Shown in pieces: positions 56,332-64,000 of a stretch of DNA of 64,000 bases (positions are counted from its first letter, which is position 1; each line of letters starts with the position of its first letter). A program made the translations under genes and the position numbers. A model generated the notes under the pieces. That model did not search any database, was not told the DNA's origin, and was given only the letters and a program-made list of their open reading frames with translations. Source of the stretch: Candidatus Hydrogenedentota bacterium (GTDB lineage: Bacteria; Hydrogenedentota; Hydrogenedentia; Hydrogenedentales; JAGMZX01); NCBI GenBank assembly GCA_029556545.1, contig JAKQEQ010000193.1, positions 79,262 through 143,261 on the forward strand. Direction: 5' to 3'.

Positions 56332-57818
56332 TCATCGTGCCTTTCGCTTATCGATTGAATACTCTGCGGCGGACCCAGAAGAATGCCCGCGTCCGTCAAC
56401 TCTCCGAGCGCAAGAGGCTCTTGGAGTACCCGTGCCTGTCTGAACAGAATGAGCAGCACATCTCCGTTACGGCAAAGCTGCTCGATCTCCGGATACGAGT
56501 ACACAGTTCGTTTGCCTGCGGCCGCGGCAACCGCGGCCGGATCGTGCGAAACGACCGTTCGTTCAACAACTCCAACAGCCTGAATTGCCTGCATGTCTTG
56601 TGAGCGATAGAAGAACAAGATGTCGCCGCTCTTGATCCTACGTATCCCCGCATTGCAGAGATACGCCTTGCGAATGCCGTTTCCACAAGGTTCCGCACCG
56701 GGGAAAAGGCTCTGCTGTCCCAGGGCACTCGGGAGAAGCCGGTCCGCGAAGCCCGGCTGAATTGGCACAATGTACTTTCCTGTGCCTTCGAAGCGCATTT
56801 CGTGAGGGGCGTATCGAATGTGAAACTCCAGCGGAGATCCGTCGGTTACACCATCTGGGGCCCTCATGGGCTTCTGGAGAATCAACTCGTCAAGTTCGGT
56901 CCGTTTGTCGGAGTCGTAGAACCCGAAATCGTGTAAAAAGGTGACCAGGTATGCGTGACGCGGAAAGACGGTGACGTATAACCAGTCGTAGTCATTAACC
57001 ACCGCGAAATCAAAAATGGTCTGAAGAAGAAGTTCGCCGTACGACCTTCCCTGAAACTGGTCGGCGACCTTGAAGCTGCAGATCTTCAGCACCTTTCCTT
57101 GGAGGTGGGATTCCCCCTTTGCTTCCGGCTTGACGATAGTGACCGCCGCATGTAGATCGCCGTAATCGATGCGCCAAGCGGTGCGATGTTCTTGCCGACA
57201 TCTCTGAAGCCAATTGTCAAAGCCCGGATAGTCCAGTCGGAAGGAATCCCAGACAGGATCATCTGTCGCCAGTTCATGCGCAAGGCAGCTCTTGACGGCC
57301 GGTGGGGGATGCGGGGTTTGATCGAAGAGACGTTGCAGGACGTCAATTGCCTCACCTACCGTGGCGACTCGCTCGCCAAGGCCGATCCTTCGGGCTTTTC
57401 GGTGAATTCCTTGGTCCTCGGTGATGAGATAATGGACCATGTCAGCGCGCAAGGCCTCGAGAAGAGAGTGATCTACCCAGTCGTTGCTCCCTTCCTCGAC
57501 CTTCCCCAACGATTCAGATAGGCGGTCTGAAATCGCGGGTGGGTGAGGTAGCTGAGAATACTTCTTGAGTAGGCGAATGCGAACAGTCTTGCGCTCTGGG
57601 TTTTGGTCGTTATCAAGGTCGTGAAGACAGGCCGGATGCAGAAACAACCGGACTTTGGCGGCGTTGCTCAACCGTAGAAGTTCTGCGGCTCGATCTGTAC
57701 CCGGCTCCATGTCTTTGGGAGATGTCGGCTCCAAGGGGATTACGACATTCGTATCCAGCAGAAAAGAGAAAGTGCCTCTTGATGCGACCACGTGATCAGA
57801 CTCCATACCCGTCGTCAC
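56307..57818 (-). CDS. PIN-GNAT-PUA fusion protein
   Basis: 503 residues with three parts. Residues about 19-160: PIN nuclease-like, LLDTNVVIPLEP, LLEALRADMVHYLITEDQGIH with acidic catalytic residues. About 170-320: GNAT acetyltransferase with FQGRSYGELLLQTIFDFAV (acetyl-CoA loop). About 340-490: PUA/EVE-like domain, IPIQPGFADRLLP and SGDILFFYRSQD. Start ATG overlaps the preceding stop by four bases (ATGA). The combination suggests an RNA-targeting toxin or effector; the adjacent ASCH protein is a candidate partner or antitoxin. Confidence 0.7.
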   Translation of the reverse strand: MTTGMESDHVVASRGTFSFLLDTNVVIPLEPTSPKDMEPGTDRAAELLRLSNAAKVRLFLHPACLHDLDNDQNPERKTVRIRLLKKYSQLPHPPAISDRLSESLGKVEEGSNDWVDHSLLEALRADMVHYLITEDQGIHRKARRIGLGERVATVGEAIDVLQRLFDQTPHPPPAVKSCLAHELATDDPVWDSFRLDYPGFDNWLQRCRQEHRTAWRIDYGDLHAAVTIVKPEAKGESHLQGKVLKICSFKVADQFQGRSYGELLLQTIFDFAVVNDYDWLYVTVFPRHAYLVTFLHDFGFYDSDKRTELDELILQKPMRAPDGVTDGSPLEFHIRYAPHEMRFEGTGKYIVPIQPGFADRLLPSALGQQSLFPGAEPCGNGIRKAYLCNAGIRRIKSGDILFFYRSQDMQAIQAVGVVERTVVSHDPAAVAAAAGKRTVYSYPEIEQLCRNGDVLLILFRQARVLQEPLALGELTDAGILLGPPQSIQSISERHDEWLKKNLN

Positions 57819-58672
57819 GCCGAACCTCGTTTCTGCCAGGTTTCGATATAGAAGAGGGCGATGGTACTTGCTGCGTGAATCGCGAGACGAGCGATCCGCG
57901 AATCAATCGGTACAACCCCTTTCCCCTTCCCATGAGCGCCTTCGTGCGTGCGGAGGGCGCCAATCCCGTTCGTCACCGTGATGAGGCCGCCGAGGATCTG
58001 CTTGACGTCCTGCTCAATGTCCGTTCGCGCAGGGGAAAGGTTCAACTTGGCCGAGAGCGCCTTGACCAGGCCCTGGATATCGTCCTTCCTCGGATAGGGC
58101 TCCCCGATCTCGTCAAGGATGCACTTGCAGACACTCTCGATAAGGGAGCAGGCTTCCTTTGTAGCATTCGAGGGATTGCTTTCGGCCTGAGCCAAAGCTT
58201 CGCGGAAAGAAGTGTCCACCGAATCATAATCTAGAAGCCGAAGCCGCTCGTCCAACTCCTCGGTGACGGGCGCGACACCGGAGCTGGGCAGCAGCTTGTA
58301 CTTGCTGCCGATTCTTCGTAACTCCAGCCCATCAGGGTAGAGGGACCTGTTTAGATGGTCCACTGCCTTCTGGTTCAGTTCGTTATCCTCGCCATACTCG
58401 CGCGGATCGACAACCTGCTCGAGGACTCTCGCTACAGCGGAGGGCTCGAATCGATTTGCCTTGACAAGGGCGTCACGCGTAGCCGAATTCCGTGAGGACA
58501 TCGCAACATTCAACTCGATATTCGCGTTTCCGAGAAACATTTCGAGGTCACGTCCGGTCCGGTACTTCCCTACGGTTTTCCCGTCCTGGTCCTTGCCATC
58601 GACAAGGACGTGGATAAGGGCAGTAACAACCTGGATGGCAAAGGGCCTATTTTGCATCTGCGTCATCGACAT
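57815..58672 (-). CDS. Abortive-infection family protein (Abi_C-like)
   Basis: 285 residues. C-terminal TNGIGALRTHEGAHGKGKG matches the conserved HEPN-like Abi_C end (RTHxGxAHGRG), with RIARLAIHAASTIALFYIETW after it. Middle region with EACSLIESVCKCILDE. In known Abi systems such domains act as phage-triggered RNases. Overlaps the preceding membrane protein gene by 26 bases. Confidence 0.75.
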   Translation of the reverse strand: MSMTQMQNRPFAIQVVTALIHVLVDGKDQDGKTVGKYRTGRDLEMFLGNANIELNVAMSSRNSATRDALVKANRFEPSAVARVLEQVVDPREYGEDNELNQKAVDHLNRSLYPDGLELRRIGSKYKLLPSSGVAPVTEELDERLRLLDYDSVDTSFREALAQAESNPSNATKEACSLIESVCKCILDEIGEPYPRKDDIQGLVKALSAKLNLSPARTDIEQDVKQILGGLITVTNGIGALRTHEGAHGKGKGVVPIDSRIARLAIHAASTIALFYIETWQKRGSA

Positions 58673-59195
58673 CCTCCGCCTTTGCTCGTGAAGTCCGACG
58701 TGACCGACTGTCGGCGTTTTGCACGTGCCTTTCCAGGTCCTCCTCTGCTTGGTCGACAGGCAAGAGTGACAGAATCAGGGTCCATATCTGGGCCGCTACC
58801 ATGAAGACCGACAAAGCCATACCAGCAGCCCGAAGCCATTCCTTCCATTGGACGGCCAAAGGGAGCCCTTTCGCGAGGGGAGCAAGAAGATGCATGAGAA
58901 GCGCCACGACAACAATAACTGTGGCCCACTTCATTGCTGAGAGGAGCTTGCGCACCCGTTCGGTCTGTTCGGACACTTCGCCGGTCTTGCGAAAGATCTG
59001 CGACAGCCCGCGCGGGTAGAGAATCGCTATCCAGGCGCCCATCACACCGAAGACAATGGCCGAGACCTGGAGCAGGACTGAATAGACGTCTTTCTGTGTG
59101 GACCAGGGCACCCTCCGTCCCAGTATGACCGCGGCGACGATAGTCGCCATGGTGAGAAGACAATAGGCATAGAACAGGGGTTTGCGTTTCATCAT
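58647..59195 (-). CDS. Four-helix membrane protein
   Basis: 182 residues. Hydrophobic segments near 8-25, 39-61, 88-107 and 122-145, a charged C-terminal tail rich in Arg/Asp. ATG ATG start overlaps the previous gene's stop. No family recognised. Membrane effector or sensor role is inferred from its position in a defence-like operon. Confidence 0.7.
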   Translation of the reverse strand: MMKRKPLFYAYCLLTMATIVAAVILGRRVPWSTQKDVYSVLLQVSAIVFGVMGAWIAILYPRGLSQIFRKTGEVSEQTERVRKLLSAMKWATVIVVVALLMHLLAPLAKGLPLAVQWKEWLRAAGMALSVFMVAAQIWTLILSLLPVDQAEEDLERHVQNADSRSRRTSRAKAEDVDDADAK

Positions 59196-60253
59196 TCGTC
59201 TCGTTGGTCAGCCGCCATGCGGAGCAGGCTGCTTCGCTGGGCATGAAGAGCCGTCAGCAAGGAGTCTGCCTCGATTACCACACCGTCGCGCAGACGTATG
59301 TTGACTTCCGCTTCACCTTTTGCAGAAGCGCTACTCAGCCAATGGATCTGGTTATCCTTCTCAAACTTGAAGCCGATGTCGTCCCAACGTGTCACGTCCG
59401 TATTGGCGCGTCCTGAAGTGTATTCGTTGATGATCTCATTGAGTTCCGCTTCGCTAGGCGTGTAGTTTATTTCAAAACGGTAACGTGTCTTGTCCAGGGA
59501 CGGGGCGCTGTGCCGTAGCCCGAATCCCTTGAGGAGTTTGGCGACGAGGGAATCATGCTGCACTCGCCCACCTTCGTATTCATCCTTTCGAAGCATCTTG
59601 CGTATTCGTTGCCGGTTGGTCCGAATGTAGTCGAGACGGCCCTGAAGTCTCACAGGAACAGATCGAAATCGAGGTCTCAAATCAGTTCTTGTCTGGCGAT
59701 TATGCTTGTAGCCAAGGACATTGACGTCGGTAGCCTTCTGGACATTCGCGGGCAACACAACCCATTTCGAGAACCTCTCAAGATAGCCCTTCATGTACAG
59801 ATCGAAGCCCGTGTGTCCAGTTAGCCGTTGACCTTCGAGACGAACTGAAGCGATCAGGTTCTGGTTAGGAATCAGCCAGAAATAGGCAGGGTAACCGGCA
59901 ATTGTTCCTTGAGTGACCTCAACTCCCTCGACGCGGGCGCTTCCAGCGGCTTCATCAGCGTGAACACTGGCGACTTGCCCCTCGGTCGTTTCTGTTTCGT
60001 TCCATGTGGTCATGACGTAGTCGTTAGGCGCACCGTCGTGGATAAGGCTATAGCAGAACACAGGGAGGTCTTCGGAATCGGCGTCTGGAGAGAAGGTCTG
60101 CGTCTCGCGTACTGTGATGTCGGGTGTCGAAATCCACTGATGCAGGTCTCGCGACACGGACGGGAAGTCGGCCATAAATGGGGCGTCTTGCCCGCGCTTG
60201 TAGTACCCGCACTCCTCCACTGTGTAGAAGCTCAGTTTCACCTGCCGGGCCAT
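59192..60253 (-). CDS. Unrecognised 353-residue protein of defence-like operon
   Basis: Started at ATG 60253, with GGGAGG upstream. Segments: RQVKLSFYTVEECGYYKRG, TWNETETTEGQVASVH, GTIAGYPAYFWLIPNQNLIASVR, LYMKGYLERFSKWVV, then a basic region (HNRQTRTDLRPRFRSVPVRLQGRL) and RYRFEINYTPSEAELNEI. No nuclease or ATPase motif is obvious. The alternation of beta-rich and helical parts and the start overlap with a membrane protein suggest a sensor-effector pair. Function unknown. Confidence 0.6.
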   Translation of the reverse strand: MARQVKLSFYTVEECGYYKRGQDAPFMADFPSVSRDLHQWISTPDITVRETQTFSPDADSEDLPVFCYSLIHDGAPNDYVMTTWNETETTEGQVASVHADEAAGSARVEGVEVTQGTIAGYPAYFWLIPNQNLIASVRLEGQRLTGHTGFDLYMKGYLERFSKWVVLPANVQKATDVNVLGYKHNRQTRTDLRPRFRSVPVRLQGRLDYIRTNRQRIRKMLRKDEYEGGRVQHDSLVAKLLKGFGLRHSAPSLDKTRYRFEINYTPSEAELNEIINEYTSGRANTDVTRWDDIGFKFEKDNQIHWLSSASAKGEAEVNIRLRDGVVIEADSLLTALHAQRSSLLRMAADQRDE

Positions 60254-60351
60254 TTCGGTCACCCTCCCGCTAATCTAGGCGCCATCAACGCCGTGCCTGC
60301 CAAGGCAGGCCACTTGTCCATGGTTGGTGCTATATGAAGAGGTACGGGCAA

Positions 60352-63300
60352 TCACGCCTCGTCCTCCGCAGTGCCATTCTCGTCAGTCTCAATGTCTCCT
60401 GTATTGCTCATGCCCATCCTGTACTTGATGTCGTAGTTGACGATGAAGTCCAACTCGTCGTCCGTGAAACCGTAGTGCTGCGCCAGCTCCCGGTCAATCT
60501 CGTCAAGCACCTCTTTGCTCTTCCTTGGGATGATGCATTGAACGGTCAACCGATCATGTGCGAACCGCATGTTTCTTGTTTCCGCGCCTATTTGGAGTTC
60601 TTTCATCAGCTTCCTAGCGAGCGTCTTCAAGCGTTCGCCAGCGCCTGACCCCACCATAGTCGGCAAATCCACAGGGAAAGCTTCCACTTCTCGCTTATTG
60701 ACGTGGCGACAGTCCGAGAATACCGTTATGAACCAGTAGAAGAGGCTGGAGTTCAGGCAGCACAGAACCGCGCCGGCATGCGTTTCATCCCGAAAGAAGA
60801 GTTGCTTGAACTCCGATGGCGGGCGGAGATTACCCTCTCCATCCCTCACTTCGGGTTGGAAGTCCAGCACTTGAAGGAAGTAGCCCACCTTCCGCGAGTA
60901 GAAAACCTGCGGACCATGTGGCGTTAAGTGTTGAAACAACCTGGTAGCCTGCTGTTCCAGCTTGCACATAATGGAAAGCTCAGCCTCAGAACAAAGCTTT
61001 GGCAGTGTTCTCGGAACGAGCCCCCGGGTTGCCCTGACGTACGAGGTGCCCGCAAACAATGTCTCGCGTTCCAGCCTCTGCCATTTTCGGTAGTTTGTCG
61101 AGAAGAGCTGCCCATCATCATGGGCCGGCCCAAGCACATGGATCGTGAGCCGAACATGTTCGAGGCCATCAAAGAGCCGAGACGGGCGGTCATCGTAGGA
61201 GCTATAGTGCATGGGACGGTGGGCCAGAAGTTGCTGGAGAGGATAGTACCCGTCGGTGGACACAGAAGAGACGGGAACGATAAACCCCAAACGTCCCTTT
61301 GCTGGGGAGATCTGCAGACTGCGCTCAAGCACTAAGGAGTACAGATTGCCAGTGGTTTCCGTCTCGAAACCGCGGGCACGGTATCCCTTTAAGGCCGAAA
61401 GCTGCACATATGGTGGATTCCCCACGATGCTGCAGAAGCCAACGTCATGCATGATGCCGTGGAACTCAACAAACCAGTGGAAGGGCTTGTAGGCAGTGCA
61501 CCACTTCGTGAGCTGCCCGCTTTTGTTGATACGCACCCCATATTCTTTAGCCAGGTAGTGGTTCAGCTCTTCGCGAAGGCGGTCAAGGCGTCTTCGTACT
61601 TCGGTCTTAGCCTCAGCGAACTCAGCGGCGTCCATGTCGTGTTTGGTCTGCATCTCGTGGAAAACGTGGAAGGCTCGGTCGGCGAGTTCGGCCTCTTCTT
61701 CGATGCGCTTGAGAGTGGCCTCTTCTTCAGGGTAAAGCATTCGATGTTGACCGTCTGATTCGTAAGTCATGACCTCCCGAACAGCATCCAGGGAAGTGAA
61801 TCCCACGAGAGTGTTTCCGGCGCGGATGTTGAAATCGATATCCGGCAGAGGTTCGATCTGGTCTACACGTTCGACCTGGGCGACGAGCTTGAGGAAAAGG
61901 CGGAGCTTACAGATTTCGACGGCTTCGTCCATGAGATCGACGCCGTAGAGGTTGTTCAGGACGATGGTCTTCAGGACGAAATAGCGACGGTTGGGGTGTT
62001 TCCCCATCTCGGCAAGGACCTCCCGAAAGTCGCTCAGTTTTTTCGCACTATGCTTCCGCTCCGAATGCTCCAGATCATCGAGGAAGCCCTGCATGCCATC
62101 GATGCAGGCATTGTATAGGGGTTCGAGGATATTCAACGCGGCGAAAAGGAACGCGCCGGATCCGCAGGTGGGATCGAGAATGGAGATTCCGGTTAGGGCC
62201 TTCCAGAAGGCACGGACGAGTTCCGGCCCCTCGCTGTTGACGATGACATCCTCAGCAAACCGTTCGATATCGAGGTTCAGCGTGATGAAGTCGCCGATGT
62301 CCTGGACCTCGCCATTGGCGAGTGTCGCACGTAGTTCGAGACAGCGAGTGCGGCGCTCCACGTATTCCCGCCAGGTTTCCATGGGCAGGGCCAGATTCTC
62401 CCCATCCGGGCCAGGAACCGTTGCCTGGGTGAGGTTATATCGCGTGTCGAACATGCGCTTTTTCGGATCACACATTCCCTCACGCACGAACTCCGGCAAC
62501 ACGGACTCGGGGATGACTTCACCCTCAGCATCAACAACACCAGATCGAACGGCAGGATAGATGTACCGATCCGGGTCATCGCAAAGCAGACGCCACACAC
62601 CGCCCTTCGCTTTGAATGCCACTGCGCATTCCTTGCGGGCGGCGTCGAAAAGGTAGGGGACGACCGTGTTCCGCGTGATGTACCCGGTGATGTCCTCTTT
62701 CGTGTAGTAGGCGCCCATCTGCTTCTGGTTGATGTACTTCTCGAAGATGTAGCCGAGGACATCCGGGTTGATTTCGTTGTCTGCGCGTAGGGGGCGCTCG
62801 TCCAGGTGCCAGGTGTAGGCGTCGAAGAAGTCGAATATGCCCTCAAAGGCCTCATCCGGGATGTCGATTTCACCGTATTCCCGTTCTAGCTCGTGCACAT
62901 CGAAAAGGCCGCCATTCAGGTAAGGCACTTTGCCTAGCAGTGGATCCAAGTCACGAGCCCGGTCTTTCGCTGGCTTTCCAAGCCCTTCATGGAACAGGCG
63001 CAGCAGGAAGTAGCGGTAGAATGAGAGGAACTTGCCCTTGCCGCGGCGTTCCCGAACCATCTGAAGGCGGTTGCGGAGGTAGTCGGGGTCACCATCCAAG
63101 AAGCCGCGCTTCTGGATGAAGTAGACAAACATCATGCGGTTCAGCATCAAGGACGCGTACCAATCGCGGTCAGTCCGCTCGTCGATGCCCTCGATGAACG
63201 CCAGGAAAGTCTGATGCTCCTTCTTGAACCGGTCGTAGAACTTCTTCGTGACCTTCTCGACATCCAGAGCCGCGCACGCACGGGCTGTCACGTCCGTGAT

Positions 63301-63741
63301 GGTCAGGCGCTCTTCCTCTTCGAGTTCGAACGCCAGGCTCTGCAACTTCTCGACGAGAACCTGGGCCGTCTGGCCGCGGCGGTACACGTGCTCCCGGCAC
63401 GCCGCATGGGCGCCTGCCTCGCGCTTGACCCATTGCCAGGTTTGAGCCGTCTCCTTACCGTCAACGAAGATGATCAGGTGCTCGTGGGCAGACTTGCGCA
63501 CCTGTTGTTCGATCTTGCGGCGGATGGGGTATGGCGGCGTTTCGCCGTTCTTAGCGGGGCTGCAGGTGAATACAACCATGCCGCACTTCTCGGCGGCAGC
63601 CTTCAGAACGTACTCGAATCCGTCAACCTGAACAACGAGAGGCGTTGCGGCGTAGCAGTTCCAGCCGAGTTCCTCGACCAGCAATCCTGGGAAGTCGAAC
63701 TCCTTGAGCCTGCGACGGACTCGTTCAACGTTCACGGGCAT
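60352..63741 (-). CDS. Large Eco57I/DrmMI-type adenine methylase
   Basis: 1129 residues. S-adenosylmethionine motif I DPTCGSGAFLFAAL at about 522-535, catalytic NPPY in VGNPPYVQLSAL at about 772, AYYTKEDITGYITRNTVVPYL before motif I. The long N-terminal part and C-terminal target region match Eco57I-type or DISARM drmMI methylases; no clear nuclease motif was found. N6-adenine modification of host DNA is expected. Begins three bases after the end of a helicase gene. Confidence 0.85.
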   Translation of the reverse strand: MPVNVERVRRRLKEFDFPGLLVEELGWNCYAATPLVVQVDGFEYVLKAAAEKCGMVVFTCSPAKNGETPPYPIRRKIEQQVRKSAHEHLIIFVDGKETAQTWQWVKREAGAHAACREHVYRRGQTAQVLVEKLQSLAFELEEEERLTITDVTARACAALDVEKVTKKFYDRFKKEHQTFLAFIEGIDERTDRDWYASLMLNRMMFVYFIQKRGFLDGDPDYLRNRLQMVRERRGKGKFLSFYRYFLLRLFHEGLGKPAKDRARDLDPLLGKVPYLNGGLFDVHELEREYGEIDIPDEAFEGIFDFFDAYTWHLDERPLRADNEINPDVLGYIFEKYINQKQMGAYYTKEDITGYITRNTVVPYLFDAARKECAVAFKAKGGVWRLLCDDPDRYIYPAVRSGVVDAEGEVIPESVLPEFVREGMCDPKKRMFDTRYNLTQATVPGPDGENLALPMETWREYVERRTRCLELRATLANGEVQDIGDFITLNLDIERFAEDVIVNSEGPELVRAFWKALTGISILDPTCGSGAFLFAALNILEPLYNACIDGMQGFLDDLEHSERKHSAKKLSDFREVLAEMGKHPNRRYFVLKTIVLNNLYGVDLMDEAVEICKLRLFLKLVAQVERVDQIEPLPDIDFNIRAGNTLVGFTSLDAVREVMTYESDGQHRMLYPEEEATLKRIEEEAELADRAFHVFHEMQTKHDMDAAEFAEAKTEVRRRLDRLREELNHYLAKEYGVRINKSGQLTKWCTAYKPFHWFVEFHGIMHDVGFCSIVGNPPYVQLSALKGYRARGFETETTGNLYSLVLERSLQISPAKGRLGFIVPVSSVSTDGYYPLQQLLAHRPMHYSSYDDRPSRLFDGLEHVRLTIHVLGPAHDDGQLFSTNYRKWQRLERETLFAGTSYVRATRGLVPRTLPKLCSEAELSIMCKLEQQATRLFQHLTPHGPQVFYSRKVGYFLQVLDFQPEVRDGEGNLRPPSEFKQLFFRDETHAGAVLCCLNSSLFYWFITVFSDCRHVNKREVEAFPVDLPTMVGSGAGERLKTLARKLMKELQIGAETRNMRFAHDRLTVQCIIPRKSKEVLDEIDRELAQHYGFTDDELDFIVNYDIKYRMGMSNTGDIETDENGTAEDEA

Positions 63742-63744
63742 CGA

Positions 63745-64000
63745 CTAATCCCCCTCCTGCGCTCTGACCAACCCCATCGAGCAGATTATCCGTGGCTCTT
63801 GCACGTGGGCCTCTTCCTCGATAAGGCAAAGACGGCCTTCCTCGCGCAGGGCCAAGACAAGTTCGGCGAGCTTCTGGTCGTCAATCCCGATTCTCAATTG
63901 CCGATTCAGTGTGTCCGTGGCCACCTGGCGTAGTGGATAGCGGTAGATTTCGTCGATGGCCTTCAGAAGCTCTTCGGACTCGAAGAGCGTGTCCTTGACC
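63745..64000 (-). CDS. SNF2-type helicase, C-terminal end only (cut by window)
   Basis: Only the last 84 residues are inside the window: DTLFESEELLKAIDEIYRYPLRQVATDTLNRQLR and EPRIICSMGL then a stop. The sequence resembles the C-terminus of SNF2 helicases that precede Eco57I-type methylases (DrmD in class 1 DISARM is one). Identification depends mainly on the neighbour. Confidence 0.5.
   Translation of the reverse strand, partial: VKDTLFESEELLKAIDEIYRYPLRQVATDTLNRQLRIGIDDQKLAELVLALREEGRLCLIEEEAHVQEPRIICSMGLVRAQEGD

Overview
The window is high-G+C bacterial DNA from an organism with two membranes: it carries TolC, RND and ExbD proteins, lipoprotein signals and periplasmic multihaem cytochromes. 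Very large PKD-repeat surface proteins, a DUF6807/GH4/ChbG-type sugar locus, a ceramidase-like secreted protein, Tat-exported enzymes and many genes with little operon structure suggest a PVC/Planctomycete- or Hydrogenedentota-like lineage. That assignment is inference, because no rRNA or marker phylogeny is visible.

1-25.7 kb looks like host backbone. It holds a PKD-repeat surface protein (cut by the left edge), an enoyl-CoA hydratase, a Tat metallophosphoesterase, an alpha/beta hydrolase, a carbohydrate group (ChbG/YdjC deacetylase, DUF6807, GH4 glucosidase/galactosidase), small secreted and hypothetical genes, and a DUF2283/toxin-like pair with a nonsense mutation. These are followed by ExbD, a response regulator with a degenerate GGDEF domain, a glycosyltransferase, a purine pair (IMP-cyclohydrolase-only PurH plus PurD), a TetR regulator, a ceramidase-like protein, a CE7 esterase, ComB and a YpdA-like flavoprotein. 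Short tandem repeats (6-, 7- and 9-base units) sit in several gene leaders and gaps.

At 25.70-25.79 kb the 3' half of a tRNA-Met gene, with its terminator but without its 5' half, marks an integration junction with the crossover in the anticodon loop. To its right the base composition and gene content change. 26-36.7 kb is an anaerobic nitrosative-stress set: Rrf2 regulator, truncated RIC, NrfHA nitrite reductase, hybrid cluster protein, flavodiiron protein and lactate dehydrogenase. 37-52.4 kb is an efflux block: an RND pump and a Ybh-type ABC-2 exporter, each with a TolC protein. Upstream lies a TetR-DUF6448-hemerythrin operon, and two identical-type operators (TGTGAAT-N4-ATTCACA) tie that regulator to the exporter.

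52.9-64 kb is a minus-strand defence-like operon that continues past the right edge. In transcription order it runs: end of an SNF2-type helicase, large Eco57I-type adenine methylase, an unrecognised 353-residue protein, a four-helix membrane protein, an Abi_C-type protein, a PIN-GNAT-PUA fusion, an ASCH protein, an unrecognised coiled-coil protein, a DprA-like protein, and a RecD-like helicase cut off at a deletion junction. Most genes overlap or abut. This tightly coupled cassette is the best candidate in the window for an undescribed system.
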